Source: Nonlabens arenilitoris (GTDB taxonomy: Bacteria; Bacteroidota; Bacteroidia; Flavobacteriales; Flavobacteriaceae). From it: 64,000 bases of DNA. Both the position numbers and the translations under genes were made by a program. Positions 35,880 to 44,547 of this stretch are shown here, one piece after another (within the stretch, counting starts at the first letter, position 1; every line of letters begins with the position of its first letter). Below the pieces are notes generated by a model, which was not told the origin of the DNA, did no database searches, and was given only the letters and a program-made list of their open reading frames with translations. The stretch is taken from the NCBI RefSeq assembly GCF_002954765.1, contig NZ_MTPW01000001.1, forward strand, positions 2,927,501 to 2,991,500, read 5' to 3'.

Positions 35880-37202
35880 TTATGCGACGGCTTCTTTATA
35901 AGTTTTTAGACAGCGTTCTCTTGCTTCTTTATGGTCTACCATTTTTTCAACATAGTCATCAGTTTCAAATTCAGGAACCCATTGTTTGATGTAATTATAA
36001 TTCTTATCAAACTTATCCTTTTGTGTAATAGGATTAAAAATTCTAAAATATGGTGCTGCGTCCACACCACTACCAGCAGCCCATTGCCAGTTACCTACAT
36101 TTGCAGATAGATCAAAATCGAGCAGTTTCTCTGCAAAATAACGTTCGCCCCATCGCCAGTCTATTAATAAGTGTTTGCATAAAAAACTAGCCACTAGCAT
36201 GCGCACCCTATTATGCATATAGCCTGTAGTATTTAATTGTCGCATACCAGCATCTACGATGGCATACCCAGTTTGCCCATTTTTCCATTTCTCAAATTCT
36301 TCTTCGTTATTTCTCCACTCTATACGATCATATTTTGATCTAAAAGCATTATCTACCGTATGTGGAAAATGATAAAGAATAGTCATAAAAAACTCTCGCC
36401 AGATAAGCTCGCTCATAAACGTTTTCTCACTTGCCAGATCTGCCTTTTTCATCATCTTACGGATGCTCACAACTCCAAACCTTAGATATAAGCCTAATCG
36501 TGATGTACCTTCTTCTATTGCTGGAAAATTTCTAGTCTTCTCATAATCTTCTATAAGTGTTGGTTTTACATTATAATCAGGGATTTCGATATCTGATTTT
36601 TTAAAACCCATTTCAGAAAGACTTACATTAGGTAATCTTGAGTTTTTGATACAGTTATCTAAATAATCACTTGTATAATAAATTGTTAGATTGTCTGCCT
36701 TACCAAAATCTTTACGGAAATTTTCGAGCCATTTATTTTTATAAGGTGTATATACCACATAAGGATCTCCATCATCTTTAACGATATCATCCTTTTCATA
36801 AATGACTTGATCTTTAAAAGTATTAAATTCTATACCATGTTGATTAAAATATGCCGTAAGTTGAAGATCTCTGTCAAGCGCATAAGGTTCATAATCGCGA
36901 TTTGTAAATACAGAATTGACTTCATAACTATTAGTAATATCTTTCCACACATCTACTGGTTTACCATAAAACATAGCTAGTGAGCTACCGTGATTTTCTT
37001 GTAGATCGTCTCGCATGCGTTGCAACTCTTCAAAAATAAACGTGACACGAGCATCGTCTTCTGGTAAGTGATCTAAAATTTCTTTATCAAAGATAAAAAT
37101 AGGAAGAACAGGAAGATCACTTTTAAGAGCTTCTAGAAAGCCTACATTATCATCTAATCTTAGATCCCTACGAAACCAGAATATATTTACTTTTTCACTC
37201 AT
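35880..37202 (-). CDS. phr: Class I CPD photolyase
   Basis: A 440-residue light-driven DNA repair enzyme for cyclobutane pyrimidine dimers. The start VNIFWFRRDLRLDDNVGF is standard, and the FAD-binding block has TGYAIVDAGMRQLNTTGYMHNR, DWRWGERYF and NWQWAAGSGVDAAPYFRIFNP with the expected Asp and Asn. Length fits the bacterial class I type. The antenna cofactor cannot be deduced. It is followed 47 bases later by the divergent paralogue, giving a photolyase pair, and preceded by the SDR and SRPBCC genes on the same strand. Confidence 0.93.
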   Translation of the reverse strand: MSEKVNIFWFRRDLRLDDNVGFLEALKSDLPVLPIFIFDKEILDHLPEDDARVTFIFEELQRMRDDLQENHGSSLAMFYGKPVDVWKDITNSYEVNSVFTNRDYEPYALDRDLQLTAYFNQHGIEFNTFKDQVIYEKDDIVKDDGDPYVVYTPYKNKWLENFRKDFGKADNLTIYYTSDYLDNCIKNSRLPNVSLSEMGFKKSDIEIPDYNVKPTLIEDYEKTRNFPAIEEGTSRLGLYLRFGVVSIRKMMKKADLASEKTFMSELIWREFFMTILYHFPHTVDNAFRSKYDRIEWRNNEEEFEKWKNGQTGYAIVDAGMRQLNTTGYMHNRVRMLVASFLCKHLLIDWRWGERYFAEKLLDFDLSANVGNWQWAAGSGVDAAPYFRIFNPITQKDKFDKNYNYIKQWVPEFETDDYVEKMVDHKEARERCLKTYKEAVA

Positions 37203-37395
37203 TTTTTTTGGTCAGTTTTAGCTTGCAATAATTATTAATAGAACCTTTTTAAAATTATATAATCTTCAATTAAGCTCTTTTTATCTCAAATATGATGTAC
37301 TAAAATGGTTTATAAATTGTATTATTTACGAAATAGCAATTATTAGGTGTAAAATCAAATACATGATAGCTTTACCGTATATCTCATACTACTTT

Positions 37396-38091
37396 TTATC
37401 CTAGATTTAAAGTTCCTTTCCCACCATCAACACCTATGACCTGACCAGTAATCCACCCAGTATTTTGCTCTAGTAAAAAGGCAGCAACACTGGCGATATC
37501 ATCTGGTGTACCTACGCGTTTTAGAGGATGCATTTCACCCATTTTCTCTTTTTTGGCATCATTATTTAATAATCGGCCAGCAAGAGGTGTGTCCACTAAA
37601 GACGGCGCAATTACATTAACACGTACGGTTGGTGCATACTCAGCAGCAAGAGCTTTAGCAAAGCCTTCAATAGCACCTTTGGCCGCAGCCACACTAGTAT
37701 GAAATGGCATACCAGTTCCTACAGCAACTGTAGAAAAATAAACCATGCTACTTGTGCCTTCTTTAGTTAATAACGGTAAAACAGTTCGTGTTACTTTAAG
37801 CATTGAGAAGAAATTGATATTCATATCATCTTCAAAATGCTTTTGTTTTAGCATTTTAAATGGTTTAAGATTTATACTGCCAGGACAGTAAACAAAACCA
37901 TCTAGCGATTCAGGTAAAGCAGTGGTGTCTAGCTCATCAGTTAATGCATCAAAATTGATGTGTGTAACACCATCTGGTAGATTTTCATTTTCTCTAGAGG
38001 CAACATAGATGTTGTTATTCTGATACATGTGTTGTACGATAGCATTTCCTATTCCATGGCTTCCACCTATAAGTAGTATATTTTTAGACAT
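37396..38091 (-). CDS. SDR family protein lacking the catalytic tyrosine
   Basis: A 231-residue Rossmann-fold protein. The nucleotide-binding motif is GGSHGIG near residue 9 and the C-terminal GQVIGVDGGKG is typical of classical SDRs. The usual catalytic YxxxK is replaced by V134-A-A-A-K138 in FHTSVAAAKGAIEGF, so the normal proton-donor Tyr is absent. It may bind NAD(P)(H) without classical activity or use another residue. It abuts the SRPBCC gene (one base apart) and lies upstream of the photolyase pair, a grouping that suggests a light- or stress-linked unit. Confidence 0.88.
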   Translation of the reverse strand: MSKNILLIGGSHGIGNAIVQHMYQNNNIYVASRENENLPDGVTHINFDALTDELDTTALPESLDGFVYCPGSINLKPFKMLKQKHFEDDMNINFFSMLKVTRTVLPLLTKEGTSSMVYFSTVAVGTGMPFHTSVAAAKGAIEGFAKALAAEYAPTVRVNVIAPSLVDTPLAGRLLNNDAKKEKMGEMHPLKRVGTPDDIASVAAFLLEQNTGWITGQVIGVDGGKGTLNLG

Positions 38092-38610
38092 TTAATTGAG
38101 TATTTCGTGTTTTTGTGTTGCTTGTAAGTCTTTTTGAATTGGAGCGTTTTCTACATATTCTCCAAAATGTTTGATAAGTGCGCTTTCGCGAAAGCGAAAT
38201 ATCTCGGCTAACTGCTTCTTAACAAATGGTGCGCCTAGTTTGCCTAGAAAACCTAGTGGTAGTCGATAATGTATTAAATCTTCCATTAAAGTACCACCAG
38301 GGATTTCACTTATAAAATGCTTATGATGCCACGTTGCATATGGTCCATACATTTGCTCATCTACAAAGAATTCTCTTTCTTTTACTTGAGTAATATGCGT
38401 CACCCAATTAGTTCTATAATATGGCAGTGGCTTTACTGAATATTCTATTAATTGACCTGGATACATTCCTCTTTCTGTACCATACTGGACTTTCATTTCC
38501 AGTTCTGGTGGTGTTAATAACTTAAGATTATTAGCATCAGTCAGGAATTTCCATGCCTCGTCGATTGAGATGGGTAACTTTTGCTGTGACGAAAATTGAT
38601 ATAGTTTCAC
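38092..38610 (-). CDS. SRPBCC (START-like) domain protein
   Basis: A 172-residue soluble protein of the helix-grip (SRPBCC) fold: QKLPISIDEAWKFLTDANNL at the start, then ELEMKVQYGTERGMYPGQLI and TLMEDLIHYRLPLGFLG. Such proteins bind hydrophobic ligands in a deep cavity. The start is GTG at 38610, since the nearby ATG is out of frame and hits TGA at once. An exact palindrome encodes FRFRESALIKHFG near residue 140. It is directly followed by the SDR gene, and the pair precedes the photolyases. Confidence 0.85.
   Translation of the reverse strand: MKLYQFSSQQKLPISIDEAWKFLTDANNLKLLTPPELEMKVQYGTERGMYPGQLIEYSVKPLPYYRTNWVTHITQVKEREFFVDEQMYGPYATWHHKHFISEIPGGTLMEDLIHYRLPLGFLGKLGAPFVKKQLAEIFRFRESALIKHFGEYVENAPIQKDLQATQKHEILN
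38181..38196. repeat. Iterated palindrome, copy 7 (exact, inside the SRPBCC gene)
   Basis: Exact CGCTTTCGCGAAAGCG read in the third frame as RFRES within the SRPBCC protein. Confidence 0.9.
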
Positions 38611-38674
38611 ATGTTTTGTTTAGACTATAAAGTTAAACATTAAACAGACGTGATTTAGTAAGAGTTTGTTAAAA

Positions 38675-38716
38675 TATACATTCCCTACTTTTACTGTAAA
38701 AAGTAGGGAATGTATA
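38675..38716 (-). terminator. Terminator with an 18-bp perfect stem
   Basis: Arms 38675-38692 and 38699-38716 pair perfectly around a 6-nt loop. It ends the outer-membrane protein gene on the minus strand and insulates the SRPBCC-SDR genes. Confidence 0.85.
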
Positions 38717-38739
38717 TAAGTTTTATGCTAGGTTAAAAT

Positions 38740-39498
38740 CTATTCATCACCATCATAGCGGTACTCACCACTTGTATATTCTGGAGATAGTGCTATTTTA
38801 ATTCCAAAATTTAGAGTAAAGTTAGAAGCATTAACCGTGCGTACTTCTTCTGGTATAAAGGACGTACTGTTTTCATCCAGAAAGTTATAACCTATAGGAT
38901 TGCCCAATGTGGTATTATATTGTGGCGAGAAAAATAACTGTACAGACCTGCGGAAGTAGTAATTAAATCTTAATCCACCTTCTATATAAGCACTTGCAGA
39001 TTTTGAGTTTGCGGTATCAGATTGATATAGTACTCTAGTAGGCACATCCTGTAATTCATTATTAGAGACACTATTTTCTGGATTATTATAAAAGGCCATT
39101 CCACCTTTTAACATCACATCTAGTTGAAATCTATTTCTAGTATAACTAAAACTTGGTCCTATAGAAATGCTGGTAGTGGTATAATTATTTGAACTTATGT
39201 TGTTTTCTGGATTAGTATCTGTATCCAGATATCCAAACTCGTTGTATTGATGTCTTAAACCAGCACTAAGTCCTAAATATTTATTAGTGTAGTAAGTATA
39301 CTCAAGACCTACATTAAGACCTGATCTTGCGATGTCACTAAAATCTCCAGATGGTTGTGCCACACCAAAGGCGACCGATAAATTATGTCTTGGAATTTCT
39401 CTCAAATGCACAGCTGTTTCTGGTTTAACCTGTTTGAGATCATCTTGTGAGAACCCAATTGTACTCATTAAAAGTAGGAGTAGAGCGATTTTTTTCAT
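38740..39498 (-). CDS. Outer-membrane beta-barrel protein (OmpA/OmpX-like)
   Basis: A 252-residue exported protein: signal peptide (KKIALLLLLMSTIGFSQ) followed by alternating strands such as GLEYTYYTNKYLGLSAGLRH and YIEGGLRFNYYFRRSVQLFF, typical of an eight-stranded barrel. A porin-like family (outer membrane protein beta-barrel domain) is the best label; ligand and role are unknown. It is a single gene bounded by a terminator downstream. A weak TATATTTA box is present upstream. Confidence 0.82.
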   Translation of the reverse strand: MKKIALLLLLMSTIGFSQDDLKQVKPETAVHLREIPRHNLSVAFGVAQPSGDFSDIARSGLNVGLEYTYYTNKYLGLSAGLRHQYNEFGYLDTDTNPENNISSNNYTTTSISIGPSFSYTRNRFQLDVMLKGGMAFYNNPENSVSNNELQDVPTRVLYQSDTANSKSASAYIEGGLRFNYYFRRSVQLFFSPQYNTTLGNPIGYNFLDENSTSFIPEEVRTVNASNFTLNFGIKIALSPEYTSGEYRYDGDE

Positions 39499-39617
39499 GG
39501 TATAAATATAGTTGTTCCTACTTGTATTGGGAATAATTTAATTAAGGATTAAGATTTTATTGTGTCAGATTTTATGCTATCGTGGCTAAATTTAAACTCA
39601 ATCAAAAAACAAATACT

Positions 39618-39803
39618 ATGAGCGACAAAGAATTAGAAGGAAAATGGGATCAGACGAAAGGAAAAGCCAAAGAAGAATTTGGAAAATTGACTGATAATAA
39701 ATCAACTGAAGCAGAAGGTAAATCTGACCAGTTAAAAGGTAAAATTAAAGAAGGTCTAGGTGAGGCTAAAAGAAAAATTAAAAATACCTTTGACGATAAA
39801 TAA
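39618..39803 (+). CDS. CsbD family stress protein
   Basis: A 61-residue charged, probably disordered protein starting at the ATG at 39618. The longer frame from 39582 would need a GTG and adds unrelated residues. The MSDKELEGKWDQTKGKAKEE start and the repeated GKSDQLKGKIKEGLGEA pattern are diagnostic of CsbD, a small general-stress protein found in many bacteria. The molecular function is unknown. It is followed six bases later by the pterin dehydratase gene, so the two are likely co-transcribed. Confidence 0.88.
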   Translation: MSDKELEGKWDQTKGKAKEEFGKLTDNKSTEAEGKSDQLKGKIKEGLGEAKRKIKNTFDDK

Positions 39804-39809
39804 AACACT

Positions 39810-40097
39810 ATGGAAAAATTAACTGAAGACCAGATATACAAGCATTTAGAAAATGTTGAAGGTTGGGATTACTATGATGATGCAATTCACACCACTTTTG
39901 AATTTGATAATTTTATGGATGCTTTTTCTGTAATGACACGTATAGCGTTAATAGCTGAAAAGATGGAACATCATCCAGACTGGCATAATGTTTACAACAC
40001 ATTAGAGATTTCTTTAAGTACTCATGATGTGAATGGTCTAACAGAAAATGACTTTAAACTTGCTGCTGCGATTGAGCATATTGTAGGAGATGAGTAA
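39810..40097 (+). CDS. phhB: Pterin-4a-carbinolamine dehydratase
   Basis: A 95-residue enzyme that dehydrates 4a-hydroxytetrahydrobiopterin, recycling the cofactor of aromatic amino acid hydroxylases. The family signature is EKMEHHPDWHNVYNTLEISLS-like: the HHPDW motif and the later LSTHDVNGLTENDFKLA are present, with the usual three active-site histidines. Length is standard. No phenylalanine hydroxylase is in view, so it may act in another pterin pathway. It follows csbD by six bases. A hairpin at 40123-40146 lies just after it. Confidence 0.9.
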   Translation: MEKLTEDQIYKHLENVEGWDYYDDAIHTTFEFDNFMDAFSVMTRIALIAEKMEHHPDWHNVYNTLEISLSTHDVNGLTENDFKLAAAIEHIVGDE

Positions 40098-40122
40098 TTA
40101 CGTTATTCATTTTGTAATATTG

Positions 40123-40153
40123 CAGCTGTCCATTAAAGGGCAGCTGTTTTTTT
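40123..40153 (+). terminator. Terminator abutting the next start codon
   Basis: Stem CAGCTGTCC/GGGCAGCTG (40123-40131 with 40138-40146, one G-T pair), then seven Ts that run directly to the ATG at 40154. Confidence 0.8.
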
Positions 40154-41086
40154 ATGCGATATTTTTTATTATTTATGGTAATTAGCTTTAGCGTTCAAGC
40201 TCAACGCTATAATACACCGCAATCTTATCTTAAATTTATAGATGATAACCACGAGAAAGTTATTGAACAAACATGGAATTACATGTATAGTCATTCTCAA
40301 GAACCTAATTTGCAGAAACGCAATGGACAGCGTAAAGTTCTAGAAAATGTATTAAAAAGAGCCATACGCAATATTGAAAAAGAAAAACCATTTGACAAAG
40401 ATCTTCAACAAGCAGCGGTAAAATATTTGAATGGTAATCTAGCTATTGTAAAGGAAGATTATGTACAAATCCTTAAGTTAGAAAGTTCTAAAGAGCCATT
40501 AGTAGATAAGAGTACGATTTTTAGAAAGATAAGAAATGCCATGTATCAATTGCGTCAGGATTATGATAGCTCTATTAATACTTATGCACAACGATATGAT
40601 TTAACGATTAATGTTAATAATAATCAACTAGCACAAAAAATGGCTGCTACTATAAAAATATATGATCATTATAACGAGATGAATATTTTAGTCCAGCAAA
40701 TTAAAGATGCCGAGGCATATCTATGGCAAGATATAGCAAAATTAAATCCTCAACAATTCCATACACGATTGCAAGATCTAAATAATGTTGTAAAAAATAA
40801 TAAGAAGAAAGCGATAGCATTATCATCATCAATCGATATAGAATCGCTACAACCAGTTTATGACAATTTTTCTCATTTTTTTGGTATGAGCTATACAAAT
40901 CATACAGCACCTATTATTGAGTATCTTACGGTTGCTAGAAATGGTGATAGGTCAGATATTATACATAAAACTGAAGCTTTTAATAAAGCAAAGACTTGGT
41001 TTAATCTTAATAGAAGAGAAAGTTATACACTATGGTCATCTGGTACTAGTAATTATATCTATAACTTAATCTCTAACCTTGATTAA
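40154..41086 (+). CDS. Exported hypothetical helical protein
   Basis: A 310-residue protein with a signal peptide (residues 1 to about 16, FSVQAQ) and an almost entirely helical, charged mature region rich in Asn, Lys and Gln. I recognise no family. Segments such as YNTPQSYLKFIDDNHEKV and RESYTLWSSGTSNYIYN bound the domain. Its start codon directly follows the T-run of a terminator hairpin, so it must have its own promoter or be made by read-through. It is probably periplasmic. Confidence 0.7.
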   Translation: MRYFLLFMVISFSVQAQRYNTPQSYLKFIDDNHEKVIEQTWNYMYSHSQEPNLQKRNGQRKVLENVLKRAIRNIEKEKPFDKDLQQAAVKYLNGNLAIVKEDYVQILKLESSKEPLVDKSTIFRKIRNAMYQLRQDYDSSINTYAQRYDLTINVNNNQLAQKMAATIKIYDHYNEMNILVQQIKDAEAYLWQDIAKLNPQQFHTRLQDLNNVVKNNKKKAIALSSSIDIESLQPVYDNFSHFFGMSYTNHTAPIIEYLTVARNGDRSDIIHKTEAFNKAKTWFNLNRRESYTLWSSGTSNYIYNLISNLD

Positions 41087-41105
41087 CATAAGAATATCAA
41101 TGTGC

Positions 41106-41136
41106 TTGCAAGGATAGCAGCAGAATCTTAAATTTG
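41106..41136 (+). promoter_or_regulatory. Bacteroidota-type promoter for yebC
   Basis: TTG (41106-41108), a 20-base spacer and TAAATTTG (41129-41136) match TTG-N20-TAnnTTTG exactly. The yebC start is 26 bases downstream. Confidence 0.8.
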
Positions 41137-41162
41137 AACTTTAACAAATAACATAACATTAA

Positions 41163-41906
41163 ATGGGAAGAGCATTTGAATTCCGCAAGGCGCGCAAGAT
41201 GAAGAGATGGAGCGCTATGTCTAAAGCATTTACTAGAATAGGTAAGGATATAGTTATAGCTGTAAAAGAAGGCGGACCAGATCCAGAATCTAATGCAAAA
41301 TTACGTGCGGTAATCCAAAATGCAAAGGCAGTAAATATGCCTAAGGCAAATGTAGAACGTGCTATAAAAAAAGCAACAGATAAGGATACAGCAAATTATG
41401 AGACCGTTCTTTTTGAAGGATATGCACCACACGGTATTGCGGTACTGGTAGAGACGTCTACAGATAATAATAATAGAACAGTTGCAAATGTGCGTAGCTA
41501 TTTTACAAAATGTGATGGAAATTTAAGTACATCAGGATCTGTTGAATTTATGTTTGATCATAAATGTCATTTTAGGATTCCTGCAGGCGATTTAGACCTA
41601 GAAGAATTGGAATTAGAGTTAATCGATTTTGGTGCTGAGGAACTTTTCCTAGATGAGAAAGATGAAGAAGATGATAATTCTGTAGACGGAATTATGATTT
41701 ATGCAGAGTTCCAAAATTATGGTGCACTACAAAAAGGTATTGAAGAATTAGGTCACGAGATACTTAGTTCTGGATTTGAGTACATACCTACCATGCAAAA
41801 AGAGGTAACAGCAGAGCAGCGTGAGGACGTCGAAAAACTTCTTGAAAAACTAGATGAAGACGATGACGTAAACAATGTGTATACAACCATGCAGGATGAG
41901 GAGTAG
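41163..41906 (+). CDS. yebC: YebC/PmpR family protein
   Basis: A 247-residue member of the YebC/TACO1 family, implicated in transcriptional control and more recently in translation of difficult sequences such as proline stretches. Standard motifs are GRAFEFRKARKMKRW at the N-terminus, KAVNMPKANVERAIKKA, and EGYAPHGIAVLVE. The C-terminus is highly acidic. It is cytoplasmic and has its own strong promoter. An altered copy of the iterated palindrome lies 15 bases after the stop. Confidence 0.93.
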   Translation: MGRAFEFRKARKMKRWSAMSKAFTRIGKDIVIAVKEGGPDPESNAKLRAVIQNAKAVNMPKANVERAIKKATDKDTANYETVLFEGYAPHGIAVLVETSTDNNNRTVANVRSYFTKCDGNLSTSGSVEFMFDHKCHFRIPAGDLDLEELELELIDFGAEELFLDEKDEEDDNSVDGIMIYAEFQNYGALQKGIEELGHEILSSGFEYIPTMQKEVTAEQREDVEKLLEKLDEDDDVNNVYTTMQDEE

Positions 41907-41920
41907 GTAGTATTTGATAA

Positions 41921-41936
41921 CGCTTTCGCGTAAGCG
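41921..41936. repeat. Iterated palindrome, copy 8 (one mismatch, intergenic)
   Basis: CGCTTTCGCGTAAGCG differs from the consensus at one base. It lies between yebC and the LysM gene. Confidence 0.75.
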
Positions 41937-42049
41937 TATTTCAAAGAAAATTTCATACCTTTAATCGAAACTTTAAGTTTTTAAATTTGATTATCTTATT
42001 TATGATAAATCATTCTTAACTTTAAACATAATTAATTAAAACTACTAAA

Positions 42050-42427
42050 ATGGTAAAAGCAAAATATCAAAGCGTTCTTGACTTAGGAGAGAAACTAGCA
42101 ATTAAAGATGGTGATGTTCAAGTAAATGGAGAACGTCTTGAAATAAGAGGTACAGCAGCAACACCTTATGATAAAGATCAGTTATGGGATGAGATTAAAA
42201 AGGTAGGTGGTGAAAACCCTAGTGATTTAATGGCAGATATTAAAGTTGAGGACGATTCAATTTATGCACGTCACACTGTACAAAGTGGTGAATCTTTAAG
42301 TCTAATAGCAAAGCGTTATTTCAAAGATCCTATGAAATATAAGCAAATTTTTGCTGCAAACACAGGAGTACTTTCTAATCCAGATGTGATACATCCAGGT
42401 CAGGAATTAGTAATTCCTAATTTGTAA
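42050..42427 (+). CDS. BON-like plus LysM domain protein (Kbp/YgaU-like)
   Basis: A 125-residue protein without a signal peptide. The first 70 residues form a BON-like domain (LAIKDGDVQVNGERLEIRG) and residues 75-125 a LysM domain (YARHTVQSGESLSLIAKRY ... HPGQELVIPNL). This matches the Kbp/YgaU architecture, in which the E. coli protein binds potassium. The lack of a signal peptide fits that family. A strong terminator follows. TAAATTTG (41982-41989) upstream may be a -7 box. Confidence 0.88.
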   Translation: MVKAKYQSVLDLGEKLAIKDGDVQVNGERLEIRGTAATPYDKDQLWDEIKKVGGENPSDLMADIKVEDDSIYARHTVQSGESLSLIAKRYFKDPMKYKQIFAANTGVLSNPDVIHPGQELVIPNL

Positions 42428-42461
42428 TTTTTTATTACAAGAATTTCAAATTTCTTGTTAC

Positions 42462-42490
42462 AAAACCTCGCATTCTTGCGAGGTTTTTTT
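42462..42490 (+). terminator. Terminator after the BON/LysM gene
   Basis: The 11-bp stem AAAACCTCGCA/TGCGAGGTTTT (42462-42472 with 42477-42487) with a 4-nt loop ends in a T-run. It lies between convergent genes. Confidence 0.9.
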
Positions 42491-42496
42491 GTTACC

Positions 42497-43090
42497 TTAC
42501 GTTAGATCTAGTGTTTTACGCTGCTTTCTTACATGTAATTCTAGATCCTTAAAAAACGCCCTAAAGTGAAGCTCCATCTCAGCATAAAATTTAACTAGTT
42601 CTATGGGTGCAAAATTCATTTTACTGCGATTTCGTGTGCGATGATTCATTTGATGGAAGATGCGTGAAATTCCATCTACGGTTGCATAGCTGTTGATCCA
42701 GTTTTGCTCAATCATATGGGGCAAGAAATTCTGAACCTTAGCAGGTAAAATGTCATAATGTTTCTCTAGATCTGCATAAAATTGCTGGACATAAACATCA
42801 AGTGGATCCTGATGAAAATCTGTCCAATTTGCAGCAAGAAAATGATCATAATATATGTCAACAATAACACTACTCCAGTGCCCATATTCACTACGTATTA
42901 AGTCTTTACTTAACTTAACGGTCGGGTGTGAGTCTGTAAATGTATCGATATGTCTATGTAAAATAATACCTTGAGCGACACGTTCAGGAAACATTGTAAA
43001 ATCTTTACCACGCACTGAATCTGCTATGAAGTTACCGATGCGCAATTCAGTATCATTTCCTGAAAGGTAAATATGTGCGAGATAATTCAT
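42497..43090 (-). CDS. Acyl carrier protein phosphodiesterase (AcpH-like)
   Basis: A 197-residue HD-like hydrolase of the ACP phosphodiesterase family, which removes the phosphopantetheine arm from acyl carrier protein. The opening NYLAHIYLSGNDTELRIGNF, the metal-site segments GIILHRHIDTFTDSHP and WSSVIVDIYYDHFLA are typical. It is cytoplasmic. It is divergent from glmM, with 62 bases between the starts; the glmM promoter overlaps this gap. The biological role of AcpH in most bacteria is still unclear. Confidence 0.85.
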   Translation of the reverse strand: MNYLAHIYLSGNDTELRIGNFIADSVRGKDFTMFPERVAQGIILHRHIDTFTDSHPTVKLSKDLIRSEYGHWSSVIVDIYYDHFLAANWTDFHQDPLDVYVQQFYADLEKHYDILPAKVQNFLPHMIEQNWINSYATVDGISRIFHQMNHRTRNRSKMNFAPIELVKFYAEMELHFRAFFKDLELHVRKQRKTLDLT

Positions 43091-43098
43091 AGTTGCAG

Positions 43099-43129
43099 TT
43101 GTAGATGGCGTTGAGTACTCTTACTTTTG
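43099..43129 (+). promoter_or_regulatory. Bacteroidota-type promoter for glmM
   Basis: TTG (43099-43101), a 20-base spacer and TACTTTTG (43122-43129) fit the consensus. The start codon is 24 bases downstream. Confidence 0.8.
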
Positions 43130-43152
43130 TCGTAAATGTAAAGTAATTTTCT

Positions 43153-44547
43153 ATGACACTTATAAAATCTATTTCTGGAATTCGCGGAACCATTGGCGGT
43201 GAGCCAGGTGATAATTTAACACCATTGGATGCTGTAAAATTTGCATCAGCTTATGCAAAATGGATTAAAGAAGATTCTGGTAAAAAGGATCCAACGGTTG
43301 TTATAGGTAGAGATGCTCGCTTAAGTGGTGCGATGATACAAGCCTTAGTACAAAATACTTTAGTAGGTATGGGATGTCATATTATTGATTTAGGCTTAAG
43401 TACTACGCCTACAGTTGAAGTCGCTGTACCTATTGAAAAAGCTGATGGTGGAATTATATTAACTGCAAGTCATAATCCTAAACAATGGAATGCTCTTAAA
43501 TTATTAAATAATAAAGGTGAGTTTTTAAATGGTGTTGAAGGTCAGAAAATTTTAGATACTGCTGCTTCAGAGGATTTCAATTATGTTGAAGTTGATGATC
43601 TAGGTACTGTTAATGTCATCAGTGATTATATTGATAGACATGTTGATATAGTACTAGACATGCCAGTCACTAAAAAAGATGCTATTAAAGCCATGAATTT
43701 TAAGGTTGTAGTAGATGGTGTAAATTCAACGGGCGGTATCGCGGTTCCAGCTTTATTGAAGAAATTAGGTGTTGAAGTGATAGAATTATATTGTGAACCA
43801 ACGGGTCACTTCCCACATAATCCAGAGCCTTTAAAAGAGCACTTAGGTGATCTAGCTGCTGCGGTAGTAGAACATAAGGCAGATTTTGGAATAACAGTTG
43901 ATCCAGATGTAGATAGACTTGCTTTTATGACTGAGGAAGGTGAAATGTTTGGTGAAGAGTATACATTAGTTGCTTGTGCAGATTATATTTTAGGTCATCA
44001 AAAAGGGAATACGGTTTCTAATCTTTCATCTTCTCGTGCATTAAGGGATGTAACTGAAGCTCATGATGGTACTTATTATGCTGCAGCAGTAGGAGAAGTT
44101 AATGTGGTCACTAAAATGAAGGAGATGGATGCTGTAATAGGTGGTGAAGGAAATGGAGGAATCATTTATCCAGACTCTCATTACGGTCGTGACGCATTAG
44201 TAGGTATAGCCATGTTTTTATCCTTACTTACTGAAAAGAAAATGAAAGTAAGTGCATTAAGAGCTAGTTATCCAGAATATTATATGAGCAAGAAAAAGGT
44301 ACAGTTAACTAAAGGTATGCCGGTTGATGATATTATGAAAGATATTTCTGAAAAGTATGCTAATGAGAATTTAACGACTATTGATGGTGTGAAAATAGAT
44401 TTTCCAACTCAATGGGTACATATGCGTAAATCTAATACTGAACCTATTATAAGAATATATACGGAAGCTCCAACTCAAAAAGATGCAGATCAGCTAGCAG
44501 ATCGCTTTATCGCTGAACTCGAGGCGATAGCACAGGCTTACGCTTAA
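43153..44547 (+). CDS. glmM: Phosphoglucosamine mutase
   Basis: A 464-residue alpha-D-phosphohexomutase that makes glucosamine-1-phosphate for peptidoglycan and LPS. The phosphoserine loop is ILTASHNPKQWNALK near residue 100, the metal-binding loop is DPDVDRLAF near 255, and the sugar-binding EGNGG and C-terminal RKSNTEPIIRIY are present. The Bacteroidota branch is close to phosphomannomutase, so mannose or glucose phosphates are possible alternatives. It overlaps the 3' end of the acyltransferase gene by 41 bases (convergent). It is cytoplasmic. Confidence 0.88.
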   Translation: MTLIKSISGIRGTIGGEPGDNLTPLDAVKFASAYAKWIKEDSGKKDPTVVIGRDARLSGAMIQALVQNTLVGMGCHIIDLGLSTTPTVEVAVPIEKADGGIILTASHNPKQWNALKLLNNKGEFLNGVEGQKILDTAASEDFNYVEVDDLGTVNVISDYIDRHVDIVLDMPVTKKDAIKAMNFKVVVDGVNSTGGIAVPALLKKLGVEVIELYCEPTGHFPHNPEPLKEHLGDLAAAVVEHKADFGITVDPDVDRLAFMTEEGEMFGEEYTLVACADYILGHQKGNTVSNLSSSRALRDVTEAHDGTYYAAAVGEVNVVTKMKEMDAVIGGEGNGGIIYPDSHYGRDALVGIAMFLSLLTEKKMKVSALRASYPEYYMSKKKVQLTKGMPVDDIMKDISEKYANENLTTIDGVKIDFPTQWVHMRKSNTEPIIRIYTEAPTQKDADQLADRFIAELEAIAQAYA

